Assembly (NCBI GenBank): GCA_023386855.1
Contig: JAEWIW010000330.1
Coordinates: 1 to 7,786, forward strand
DNA: 7,786 nt
Origin: Bacteroidota bacterium
Lineage (GTDB): Bacteria > Bacteroidota > Bacteroidia > Chitinophagales > Chitinophagaceae
Direction: 5' to 3'
Numbering within the stretch: the stretch's first letter is position 1; the number at the start of each line of letters is the position of its first letter. A program made the position numbers and the translations under genes. The notes below the pieces were generated by a model. That model saw only the letters and a list, made by a program, of their open reading frames with translations, had not been told where the DNA came from and searched no databases. Below, in pieces: positions 1-5,863 of this stretch.

Positions 1-2
1 TG

Positions 3-62
3 GATAAGGAAAATTCAAAGATCAGGTTCACGCTAAAGAATCCCGAAAAGGAAAAAGTATAA
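3..62 (+). CDS. C-terminal end of an unidentified protein (partial)
   Basis: The frame starting at base 3 stays open from the window edge and ends at TAA 60-62. It encodes a 19-residue lysine-rich tail, DKENSKIRFTLKNPEKEKV. A strong intrinsic terminator begins 28 bp after the stop, which is where the end of a transcription unit is expected and supports this being a true gene end. Nothing in so short a tail allows a family assignment. The other two plus frames are closed early (TAA at 4-6 and 34-36). Whether the gene is real depends on sequence to the left of the window. Confidence 0.55.
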   Translation, partial: DKENSKIRFTLKNPEKEKV

Positions 63-89
63 AAAGTAATCAGGATTTTGATGATAGAA

Positions 90-114
90 AGAGAAGGCTG
101 GTCCTTCTCTTTTT
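90..114 (+). terminator. Intrinsic terminator, target site of the intron
   Basis: A perfect 8-bp stem is formed by AGAGAAGG (90-97) and CCTTCTCT (103-110) with a 5-base loop, followed at once by TTTT (111-114). This is a standard rho-independent terminator for the gene ending at 62. The group II intron starts directly after the fourth T. Class C introns are known to use such stem-loops as their insertion signal. The base following the intron is again T (2111), so the uninterrupted site would have had at least five T after the stem. Confidence 0.85.
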
Positions 115-752
115 GTGTGTCAGGCATGCATATCATCTATAGGGTGAAAGTCCCGAATGAGCGTTACAGTACGTATCATTAGCCAAGAGCAAGGGTGTCC
201 ACTGTGAAGTGGAATCTGAAGGAAGCTGGCGGCAAACATTCGAGCCTACGAACAGGAACTGCATAAAAGGCAGGGTAATGTGGGTGATGTTGCAAAACAA
301 ACAAAAGCCCTATACTGTACAGAAAACATTACAATGTAAATGCAGAGGCTACATGAATGGAAAGCGGATATGCTTACCCTGAGAGATCTGATAATAATCT
401 GGCAACGTTATGAATGAATGACGAAGCGGAAACAGATGTTAGAGCAAACAATAACATCGTGGTATTATCAGAAGTCAGCCGAAGTCATAGTAAGCCGGAA
501 ACGAGCCGCAACCCAGATAGAAGGGCAATGCGGAAGACTCACGAAAGGATGAAGGACTGAATGTTAGAATGACGAAGGAATTAGAAAACATATGGCAGGA
601 CAGTAACAACCGAAACACTTAAGCGAACTACCTGCGTGAGGATTGGCCGGAAGTCAAAGTAAAACGCAGGAGGAGTTGAGTCGGGCCACACGGTTAATAA
701 GGACAACGTCGAAGCGAGGTGACCTCGCAGTATTGAAGCTAGTTAAAGTAGT
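115..752 (+). ncRNA. Group II intron 5' ribozyme region (domains I-III, start of IV)
   Basis: This 638-base stretch has no convincing gene and is the structured RNA of the intron. Visible pieces are GGGTGAAAGTCCC (142-154); hairpins TCCAC/GTGGA (198-202 with 209-213) and CTGC/GCAG (259-262 with 270-273); the conserved-looking GTCAGCCGAAGTCATAGTA (474-492); and GAAGGACTGAA (551-561). Further 3' a 6-bp hairpin GCGAGG-TGA-CCTCGC (714-728) lies 24 bases before the maturase start. The exon-binding site EBS1 should pair with the T-rich end of the 5' exon. AAAA at 294-297 or 303-306 are candidates, but I could not choose between them. I did not attempt exact domain borders. Confidence 0.75.
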
Positions 753-2027
753 ATGCTGGAAGAGATCACAGACATCCGAAACGTACAAAAAGCCTTTAAG
801 CAGGTTACTGCAAATAAAGGCGCCGGCGGCATTGATGGTATGCAGACCGATGAACTTCGCGACTACCTCAATGAACACTGGCAATCGTTAAGGAAATTGA
901 TTTTAGAAGGGAGTTACAAACCGCAACCGGTGGGCAAGGTAGAGATACCGAAGCCACAGGGTGGTAAAAGGCTTTTAGGAATACCTACGGTCATTGACAG
1001 GCTGTTACAACAAGCCATCGCACAATGGCTGAGTCCTAAGTTTGAAGAAGAATTTTCCGAATACAGTTATGGCTTTAGGGAGGGGCGCAATGCGCACCAG
1101 GCGGTATTGCAAGCGCAAGCCAACCTGAACCTTGGATATGAATGGGTAGTAGAACTGGATTTGGATAAATTTTTCGACAGGGTGAACCATGATAAGTTAA
1201 TGGGCCTGCTTACAAAGAAGATAGCGGACAGGCGTACACTAAAGTTGATACGCAGTTATCTTAATAGCGGCATCATGGATGAAGGTGTGGTGAGCCCAAG
1301 GACAGAAGGGACACCACAGGGAAGCCCTCTGTCGCCGTTGCTAAGTAACATTGTTTTGAATGAGCTGGACCGGGAACTAAAAGCAAGAGGCCACCGCTTT
1401 GTGCGGTATGCGGACGATTGCAGTATCTATGTAAGGAGTGAGAAATCTGCCCATCGGGTAATGGAGACGATCACATCCTACATAGAAGATAAACTGAAAT
1501 TGAAAGTGAACCGGCTCAAAAGCAAAGTAAGCCGTCCGCATGAAAGTACACTGCTGGGATTTTCTTTTCTAAACAAAGACAAGAGTTGGGAGATACGCAT
1601 CGCACCAAAATCTTTGAAGAGAGTTAAGAAAAAGATTAAGGAAAGCACGCAGCGCAAAGACCCTACACCAGTCAAAGGAAAGATCAAGAAAATGGAAGCG
1701 ATGATAAGGGGATGGGTTAATTACTTTGTGATAGCTAAAGCCGAAAAGGCAATGAAGGTGCTGGACAAGTTCACAAGGACAAGGTTACGAATGTGCATAT
1801 GGAAACAATGGAAGAAGTCAAAGACCAAAATAAGGAACCTTCAAAGATTAGGGATCAGGCCACAACAGGCATACGAGTGGGGTTATAGCCGCAAATCGTA
1901 TTGCAGGGTCTCCCACAGTCCCATACTTTGCATGGCCTTAAATAATGAATACTTCAGCAAGTTGCGGTACATAGGTTTTGTAAACTCCTACTACTGGAAA
2001 ACAAAACATCAAACAAAATTATTCTAA
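753..2027 (+). CDS. ltrA: Group II intron-encoded reverse transcriptase/maturase
   Basis: The 424-residue protein splices its own intron RNA as a maturase and copies it into DNA during retrohoming. Reverse transcriptase blocks run from about residue 10 to 270: the fingers motif KGAGGIDGM (22-30), ELDLDKFFD (134-142, with catalytic D136), EGTPQGSPLSPLLSN (185-199), the active site YADD (219-222) and LLGFSF (267-272). The maturase/thumb domain follows, with WVNYF (321-325), RTRLRMCIWKQWKK (342-355) and a C-terminal part around SRKSYCRVSHSPIL (379-392). There is no HNH endonuclease domain, and the length matches class C enzymes of roughly 420 residues. The sequence resembles the Geobacillus IIC enzyme as I remember it. 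The ATG at 753 gives the usual MLE-type start of this family; no strong ribosome binding site precedes it. The stop lies three bases before domain V. All catalytic residues are present, so the enzyme is likely functional. Confidence 0.95.
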   Translation: MLEEITDIRNVQKAFKQVTANKGAGGIDGMQTDELRDYLNEHWQSLRKLILEGSYKPQPVGKVEIPKPQGGKRLLGIPTVIDRLLQQAIAQWLSPKFEEEFSEYSYGFREGRNAHQAVLQAQANLNLGYEWVVELDLDKFFDRVNHDKLMGLLTKKIADRRTLKLIRSYLNSGIMDEGVVSPRTEGTPQGSPLSPLLSNIVLNELDRELKARGHRFVRYADDCSIYVRSEKSAHRVMETITSYIEDKLKLKVNRLKSKVSRPHESTLLGFSFLNKDKSWEIRIAPKSLKRVKKKIKESTQRKDPTPVKGKIKKMEAMIRGWVNYFVIAKAEKAMKVLDKFTRTRLRMCIWKQWKKSKTKIRNLQRLGIRPQQAYEWGYSRKSYCRVSHSPILCMALNNEYFSKLRYIGFVNSYYWKTKHQTKLF

Positions 2028-2030
2028 CAA

Positions 2031-2062
2031 ACCGCCGTATACCGAACGGTACGTACGGTGGT
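2031..2062 (+). ncRNA. Group II intron domain V (catalytic hairpin)
   Basis: A 9-bp lower stem pairs 2031-2039 with 2054-2062 and includes the characteristic G-U wobble (2034/2059). A two-base bulge CG (2052-2053) and a 4-bp upper stem (2040-2043 with 2048-2051) close a GAAC loop. The catalytic triad reads CGC (2033-2035) rather than the commoner AGC, which is typical of class C introns. The loop is not a GNRA tetraloop and the hairpin is 32 rather than about 34 bases, both slightly unusual. Confidence 0.88.
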
Positions 2063-2064
2063 GT

Positions 2065-2107
2065 GAGAGGACAGATAGCCAAAAATTAATTGGCTATCTT
2101 CCTACTC
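2065..2107 (+). ncRNA. Group II intron domain VI with bulged branch-point A
   Basis: The basal helix pairs GAG (2065-2067) with CTC (2105-2107) and AGG (2068-2070) with CCT (2101-2103), leaving A2104 bulged seven bases from the intron's 3' end. That is the expected position of the lariat branch point. After a small internal loop a perfect 10-bp stem pairs 2073-2082 with 2090-2099 around a 7-base AT loop. The presence of a well-placed bulged A suggests splicing can go through branching. Confidence 0.85.
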
Positions 2108-2149
2108 GATTGCTCCTGATCCTGATTACCTTACAGCATATTTTTTACC

Positions 2150-3676
2150 ATGAAATACTCCTTATTACTGCTCTGGGGTGTTATAACCCTGTATTCCTGT
2201 AAGGTTACCCAGCGCTTTCCCCGCAACGACCAGAAAATTGATATCACATTTGTCCAGGTCAATGATGTATATGAGATTTCAACTGTTTCAGGGGGCAAGG
2301 AAGGCGGATTGGCCCGCCTGGCAACCCTTAAAAATCAGCTTCTTTCAAAGAATCCCAATACAGTAATGGTCATGGCTGGCGATTACCTGAGTCCATCAGT
2401 ATTCAATTCGTTGAAATACCACGGTAAAAGAATCAGGGGTGCGCAAATGGTGGATGCCATGAATGTTGCGGGCTTCGACTTTGCGATTCCCGGCAACCAT
2501 GAATTTGATATTACCGGCGAGGAATGGCAGGCGCGTGTTGATGAATCGCGTTTTGATATCATTGCCTCCAACAGTTTTCACGAGGTTAACGGGGTCCTGC
2601 AGCCTTTCTTCCAGCATCATTCAACCGATTCCACGGCGCTGCCAGGCTATCTTATCAAAACATATATCGACAAAGACGGCACATCGGCCAGGATCGGCTA
2701 TATCGGCATAACCCTTCCTTTCAACAAGGCTGATTATGTTGGGTATTCCGATCCCCTGCAAACAGCTAAAGAGCTCTATAATAAAATCAAGGATTCCTGC
2801 GACGCGGTTGTCGCCATTACACACCAGGCGATGGCCGAAGACCAGCAGCTTGCCGACTCCCTGCCTGGCCTTGCATTAATCATGGGTGGACATGAACATG
2901 ACATGCGCTTTGATAAGCGTGGAAATATTTATATCACCAAGGCTCATGCTAATGCGCGAACTGCCTATGTGATCAATATGGAGATCAATAAAAAAAGAAG
3001 AACCATTGAGGTGGAACCAGTGCTGACCCCTGTAGATGAGCAGCTGGGTTTTGATCCAAAGACCCAGGCAGTGGTGGATAAATGGATGAATATTGCCGAT
3101 AGCAGCTATGCCTCACTGGGATTTGAAGCCAGGAAAGTGGTGTATACGGGTAAGGATTCGCTGGAGGCAAGGGAATCCATTATCCGGCAAAGGGCCTCCA
3201 ACTTCACTGATATCATCGTCAGGGCTATGAAAAAAGCCGCTCCCCTTTCCGACTTAGTGATTATGAATGCTGGCTCTATCCGGCTCGACGATATTTTACA
3301 ATCGCCGGTAACCCAATACGATATTATCCGGGCACTTCCTTTTGGCGGTGGCATCAGGGAAGTGATGATGAAGGGAAGCCTGCTGAAAAAACTGCTGATG
3401 ACAGGTTTGGAAAACAAAGGAATCGGCGGTTACCTGCATTGTTACCCTGTAACTTTTGATGAGGCGGCGGCAGAATGGAAGCTGAACGGTCAGTCCTTGC
3501 AGGATGAAACCGTGTACAGGGTAGCCCTCACCGATTTTTTATTAACCGGTGGCGAAGCCCATATGGAATTCCTTACGCCTGGAAATCCTGGAATTGTAGA
3601 AGTGCTTCCGGCGCAAACGGACCCCGGCAACCCTTTATCCGATATCCGGTTGGCGATCATCCGGTACCTGGAATGA
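2150..3676 (+). CDS. Lipoprotein 5'-nucleotidase / UshA-type metallophosphoesterase
   Basis: This 508-residue protein should hydrolyse nucleotide or related phosphate esters outside the cytoplasm. A lipoprotein signal peptide ends in LYSC, making C17 the predicted lipidated residue. The calcineurin-like metallophosphatase domain spans about 31-270: VNDVYEI (37-43), GDYLSPS (77-83), GNHEFD (115-120), THQ (224-226) and GGHEHD (246-251). These supply D39, D78, N116, H117, H225, H248 and H250 as likely metal or catalytic residues. The 5'-nucleotidase C-terminal substrate domain spans about 328-485, with NAGSIR (373-378) and LPFGG (396-400). The usual first motif is NDxH; here Tyr 41 takes the His position, a variant I believe occurs in a known subfamily. 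No acidic lipoprotein export signal follows the Cys. The gene follows the intron by 39 bp and has no visible promoter there. The exact substrate is unknown. Confidence 0.9.
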   Translation: MKYSLLLLWGVITLYSCKVTQRFPRNDQKIDITFVQVNDVYEISTVSGGKEGGLARLATLKNQLLSKNPNTVMVMAGDYLSPSVFNSLKYHGKRIRGAQMVDAMNVAGFDFAIPGNHEFDITGEEWQARVDESRFDIIASNSFHEVNGVLQPFFQHHSTDSTALPGYLIKTYIDKDGTSARIGYIGITLPFNKADYVGYSDPLQTAKELYNKIKDSCDAVVAITHQAMAEDQQLADSLPGLALIMGGHEHDMRFDKRGNIYITKAHANARTAYVINMEINKKRRTIEVEPVLTPVDEQLGFDPKTQAVVDKWMNIADSSYASLGFEARKVVYTGKDSLEARESIIRQRASNFTDIIVRAMKKAAPLSDLVIMNAGSIRLDDILQSPVTQYDIIRALPFGGGIREVMMKGSLLKKLLMTGLENKGIGGYLHCYPVTFDEAAAEWKLNGQSLQDETVYRVALTDFLLTGGEAHMEFLTPGNPGIVEVLPAQTDPGNPLSDIRLAIIRYLE

Positions 3677-3715
3677 CCCCGTGGCACGCCCCCGTGGCAC
3701 GCCCCCGTGCCACGG
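3677..3715 (+). repeat. GC-rich REP-like repeat with perfect palindrome
   Basis: Right after the nucleotidase stop, CCCCGTGGCACGC occurs twice in tandem (3677-3689, 3690-3702), followed by a partly inverted third copy. CCGTGGCACG (3692-3701) and CGTGCCACGG (3706-3715) form a perfect 10-bp hairpin with a CCCC loop. The first copy can pair with the same right arm. No T-run follows, so it is a poor intrinsic terminator, though it may protect the mRNA end. It resembles the short palindromic repeats scattered between genes in many Bacteroidota genomes; that family link is an inference. Confidence 0.75.
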
Positions 3716-3730
3716 TGTCCTATTATTAGC

Positions 3731-3738
3731 TAATTTTG
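3731..3738 (+). promoter_or_regulatory. Bacteroidota-type -7 promoter element of the korB-like gene
   Basis: TAATTTTG matches the TAnnTTTG -7 consensus of the Bacteroidota primary sigma factor exactly. It ends 17 bases before the ATG at 3756, implying a very short leader. I see no clear TTG-type -33 element at the expected distance, where the palindromic repeat lies instead. Confidence 0.55.
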
Positions 3739-3755
3739 CATCATCAACCTAGTAT

Positions 3756-4796
3756 ATGAGTGAATTAATGACCCCGCAGCAGCCGACCTCCCTAACTTCA
3801 AAAGATTTTGCTACTGACCAGGAAGTAAGATGGTGCCCGGGTTGTGGCGACTATTCCATCCTTGCACAATTCCAGAAAGTTCTGCCAGGCATGGGCATCC
3901 CCCGCGAAAATGTTGTGATCATCTCGGGAATCGGCTGCAGCAGCCGCTTTCCCTATTATATGAATACCTATGGCATGCACTCGATCCATGGACGTGCAAC
4001 AGCCATTGCATCAGGTCTTAAAGCTTCAAGACCCGAACTCTCGATCTGGATCGTAACAGGTGATGGCGATAGCCTGAGCATCGGTGGTAACCATACCATC
4101 CACCTCCTGAGAAGGAACTTCAATGTCAATATGCTTTTGTTCAATAACCAGATCTATGGTTTGACAAAAGGCCAGTATTCTCCCACTTCCGAACAGAAAA
4201 AAGTTACCAAGTCAACTCCTTTTGGAAGCCTTGACCATCCTTTCAATCCTCTTGCACTGGCCATGGGAGCTGATGCAACCTTTGTGGCAAGAAGCATGGA
4301 CCGCGACCCCAGGCATCTTCAACAAATGATGATCCGCTCGAACCAGCATCATGGCGCATCCTTCCTGGAGATCTATCAAAACTGCAACATCTTTAATGAT
4401 GGGGCTTTTGAAATGTTCACGGAAAAAGGAAGCAAGCCTGAAGAAACCATTTTCCTGGAACAGGGCCAGCCACTGGTATTTGGTGCCAACAGGAATAAGG
4501 GTATCCGCCTCGAGGGCTTCAGGCCCGTGGTGGTAGAGATCGGCGACCAGTACAGCATCGATGATCTATGGGTTCATGATGAAAGAGATTTCTATAAAGC
4601 ACAGATCCTGGTGAGGATGTTTGATCATACCGATACACCTGGTCATCTTCCCCGTCCATTCGGTGTGTTCTATGAAACCGACAGGCCTTGCTATGAAGAC
4701 ATGATGAATATGCAGATTGAAGAAGTAATTGCAACCAAAGGCCCCGGCAACCTGGATAAGCTCCTGAGAGGAAGGGAGACATGGACCATCAGCTAA
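3756..4796 (+). CDS. korB: 2-oxoacid:ferredoxin oxidoreductase beta subunit (KorB-like)
   Basis: The 346-residue protein is the thiamine diphosphate-binding subunit of a cytoplasmic 2-oxoacid:ferredoxin oxidoreductase. The enzyme oxidatively decarboxylates a 2-oxoacid, most likely 2-oxoglutarate, to the acyl-CoA with ferredoxin as acceptor. WCPGCGDY (26-33) and GIGCSSR (58-64) start the domain. C27, C30, C61 and C210 are placed to bind the 4Fe-4S cluster of this family. GDGD (102-105) through GGNH (110-113) and NNQIYG (130-135) form the thiamine diphosphate/Mg site. The length is normal. ATG 3756 is chosen over ATG 3768 (M5) because of spacing from the -7 element. The alpha subunit that normally lies immediately upstream is absent here: the upstream gene is a nucleotidase and a promoter lies between. 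The substrate cannot be fixed from the beta subunit alone. Confidence 0.92.
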   Translation: MSELMTPQQPTSLTSKDFATDQEVRWCPGCGDYSILAQFQKVLPGMGIPRENVVIISGIGCSSRFPYYMNTYGMHSIHGRATAIASGLKASRPELSIWIVTGDGDSLSIGGNHTIHLLRRNFNVNMLLFNNQIYGLTKGQYSPTSEQKKVTKSTPFGSLDHPFNPLALAMGADATFVARSMDRDPRHLQQMMIRSNQHHGASFLEIYQNCNIFNDGAFEMFTEKGSKPEETIFLEQGQPLVFGANRNKGIRLEGFRPVVVEIGDQYSIDDLWVHDERDFYKAQILVRMFDHTDTPGHLPRPFGVFYETDRPCYEDMMNMQIEEVIATKGPGNLDKLLRGRETWTIS

Positions 4797-4827
4797 GATG
4801 TCAACACTATTGCATCGGTTAGGAATC

Positions 4828-4859
4828 AAAAAAAAATGCCAGCGATGGAGATCGCCGGC
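4828..4859 (-). terminator. Hairpin with T-run reading leftward (minus-strand terminator-like)
   Basis: Read on the minus strand, a 9-bp stem with one mismatch (4851-4859 with 4838-4846, loop of four) is followed after one base by nine T (complement of A 4828-4836). That is intrinsic terminator architecture for leftward transcription. On the plus strand the same hairpin follows the korB stop by 41 bp but lacks a T-run, so it would be a weak or bidirectional terminator there. Confidence 0.55.
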
Positions 4860-4966
4860 CTGTGCTTACCTCTGAAACCACAAAAAGAAAGCGTTTCACA
4901 TATAATCAATGGCATGCATACTGCAAACCCTGTTATTGAATTAAACCTTTTTTGATATTCTGCACG

Positions 4967-4996
4967 GATCATCAAACACGATCATCAGGATCATCA
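4967..4996 (+). repeat. Three direct GATCATCA repeats
   Basis: GATCATCA occurs exactly at 4967-4974, 4980-4987 and 4989-4996, with start-to-start spacing of 13 and 9 bases. The clustering in a non-coding gap suggests either a regulator binding site or simple low-complexity sequence. There is no further evidence of function. Confidence 0.45.
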
Positions 4997-5218
4997 ATGA
5001 TACAAAATCAATCAAGGGTACTATTAGTGAACAAAGAGAAAATTGGATGGTTGGGCGAGGAACTTGGATTAGGAGATGAGCTGAATGAAATTCATTCGGG
5101 CTGGTTAAAAATAGAAAGTGTTTTGATAATATTCAATTTTTTTGATAAAATATTTTTTTTTCACGCAGCATTTCTTCGTCGACCTTTATCCAGCCTGCAT
5201 TTGTTGGCATAACTAATG

Positions 5219-5237
5219 CAGCATTTTTTTTATGCTG
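5219..5237 (+). promoter_or_regulatory. Hairpin enclosing the yciO start codon
   Basis: CAGCAT (5219-5224) and ATGCTG (5232-5237) are perfect complements separated by seven T. The second arm begins with the ATG start codon of the downstream gene. In mRNA this could partly mask the initiation codon. With only six pairs it is weak, so a regulatory role is speculative. Confidence 0.35.
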
Positions 5238-5843
5238 ATACATATTCATCCTGAAAATCCTCAACCGCGCAATATTAAAACAGTGGTTGAATCACTTGCC
5301 AAGGGCGGTGTGATCATTTATCCAACAGATACTATATATGGTCTTGGCTGTGATATCTTTCAACATAAAGCCATTGAACAGGTATGCCGCATCAAGCAGG
5401 TGGATCCACAGAAAGCCCACCTGTCCTTCATTTGCTATGATCTCAGTGATCTCAGCAAATACACCAAGAGCATCTCTACACCAATGTATCGTATGCTGAA
5501 GAATTATTTGCCCGGTCCCTATACCTTTATTCTTCCTGCAAGCCGTGAAGTACCCAGGATCCTGAAAAGCAGGAAAGATACCATTGGATTGCGTGTGCCT
5601 AATTGCGTAATTGCAAGAACGATCCTTCGAGATCTGGGTCATCCCATATTAAGTTCTTCCCTTCCTGGCGAAATGGTAGAAGAATATACTGATCCTGATC
5701 TTATGCATGATAACTTTCATAAGGTGGTTGATCTTGTTGTAGATGGCGGTCCGGGTGGTATGGTTCCTTCCACCATCATCGATTGCACAGGCGATGAACC
5801 TGTTGTTGTAAGACAGGGACTTGGTGAATGGCTTGAACAATAA
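5232..5843 (+). CDS. yciO: YciO-type protein of the YrdC/Sua5 (TsaC) superfamily
   Basis: The 203-residue protein has the YrdC-like fold that, in TsaC and Sua5, makes threonylcarbamoyl-AMP for the t6A modification of tRNA. Its details fit the paralogue YciO better: the N-terminal HPENPQPR (6-13), GGVIIYPTDTIYGLGC (25-40), CRIKQ (52-56), DLSDLSKY (70-77), LPGPYTFIL (93-101), REVPRIL (105-111), TIGLRVP (117-123) and PILSSSLPG (138-146). The K-x-R and S-x-N residues that I recall as the TsaC/Sua5 signature read R53-x-K55 and a serine run without Asn. A t6A role is therefore uncertain. ATG 5232 agrees with the YciO N-terminus. The downstream acetyltransferase begins 20 bp after the stop, suggesting co-transcription. 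A true TsaC/Sua5 is probably encoded elsewhere in the genome. Confidence 0.88.
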   Translation: MLIHIHPENPQPRNIKTVVESLAKGGVIIYPTDTIYGLGCDIFQHKAIEQVCRIKQVDPQKAHLSFICYDLSDLSKYTKSISTPMYRMLKNYLPGPYTFILPASREVPRILKSRKDTIGLRVPNCVIARTILRDLGHPILSSSLPGEMVEEYTDPDLMHDNFHKVVDLVVDGGPGGMVPSTIIDCTGDEPVVVRQGLGEWLEQ

Positions 5844-5863
5844 TCATTGCTTATCTTAGTTCA

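Larger units (their letters stand above)
115..2110 (+). mobile_element. Complete group II intron, class C type (terminator-inserted)
   Basis: The element starts with GTGTG (115-119), fitting the GUGYG 5' consensus. It contains conserved-looking ribozyme segments such as GGGTGAAAGTCCC (142-154) and GTCAGCCGAAGTCATAGTA (474-492), and an open reverse transcriptase/maturase gene. It ends with domains V and VI and a 3' terminal AT (2109-2110, consensus AY). Its length is about 1,996 bases. Assignment to class C rests on three points: insertion right after an intrinsic terminator, a CGC catalytic triad in domain V, and a maturase resembling the thermostable IIC enzymes and lacking an endonuclease domain. 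All parts needed for splicing and retrohoming appear present, so it may be active. The exact 5' end is inferred from the consensus; a shift of two bases (the next GTG) cannot be excluded. Confidence 0.9.
4797..5231. other. 435-bp intergenic region, no convincing gene
   Basis: This is the largest gap outside the intron. It holds a minus-oriented terminator-like hairpin (4828-4859), three GATCATCA repeats (4967-4996), and an AT-rich segment (5121-5160) in which TTTTGATAA occurs twice, 19 bp apart, each followed by an ATATT. It ends in a hairpin at the yciO start. No exact TAnnTTTG element was found on the plus strand before yciO or on the minus strand. An 86-codon frame starting with TTG at 4952 looks non-coding. 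The region probably carries the yciO promoter and leader, and possibly a small RNA. Confidence 0.6.

Noticed and set aside
569..622. Seventeen-codon frame (MTKELENIW...) in the intron 5' region
   Set aside because: It lies within ribozyme domains, is very short, and the maturase has a complete N-terminus at 753, so it is not a lost N-terminal exon.
643..891. 82-codon plus-strand frame overlapping the maturase start
   Set aside because: It overlaps the strongly supported reverse transcriptase in another frame and its first part is structured intron RNA.
1..2110. Retron, DGR or CRISPR-associated reverse transcriptase system
   Set aside because: The maturase domain, domain V/VI structures and intron boundaries identify a group II intron. 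No variable-repeat pair, msr/msd or CRISPR repeats are seen.
3692..3715. GC-rich palindrome as the nucleotidase terminator
   Set aside because: No T-run follows the stem, so it does not meet intrinsic terminator criteria; a REP-like repeat is the better reading.
4952..5212. 86-codon plus-strand frame in the korB-yciO gap
   Set aside because: It begins with TTG, runs through AT-rich repeats that give an FF/FFF-rich tail, matches no family I know, and has no promoter or ribosome site. Starting at ATG 4997 does not improve it.
5852..5859. TATCTTAG as a separate promoter for the acetyltransferase
   Set aside because: It has one mismatch to TAnnTTTG and lies only four bases before the ATG. Co-transcription with yciO is simpler, so it is mentioned but not listed as a feature.
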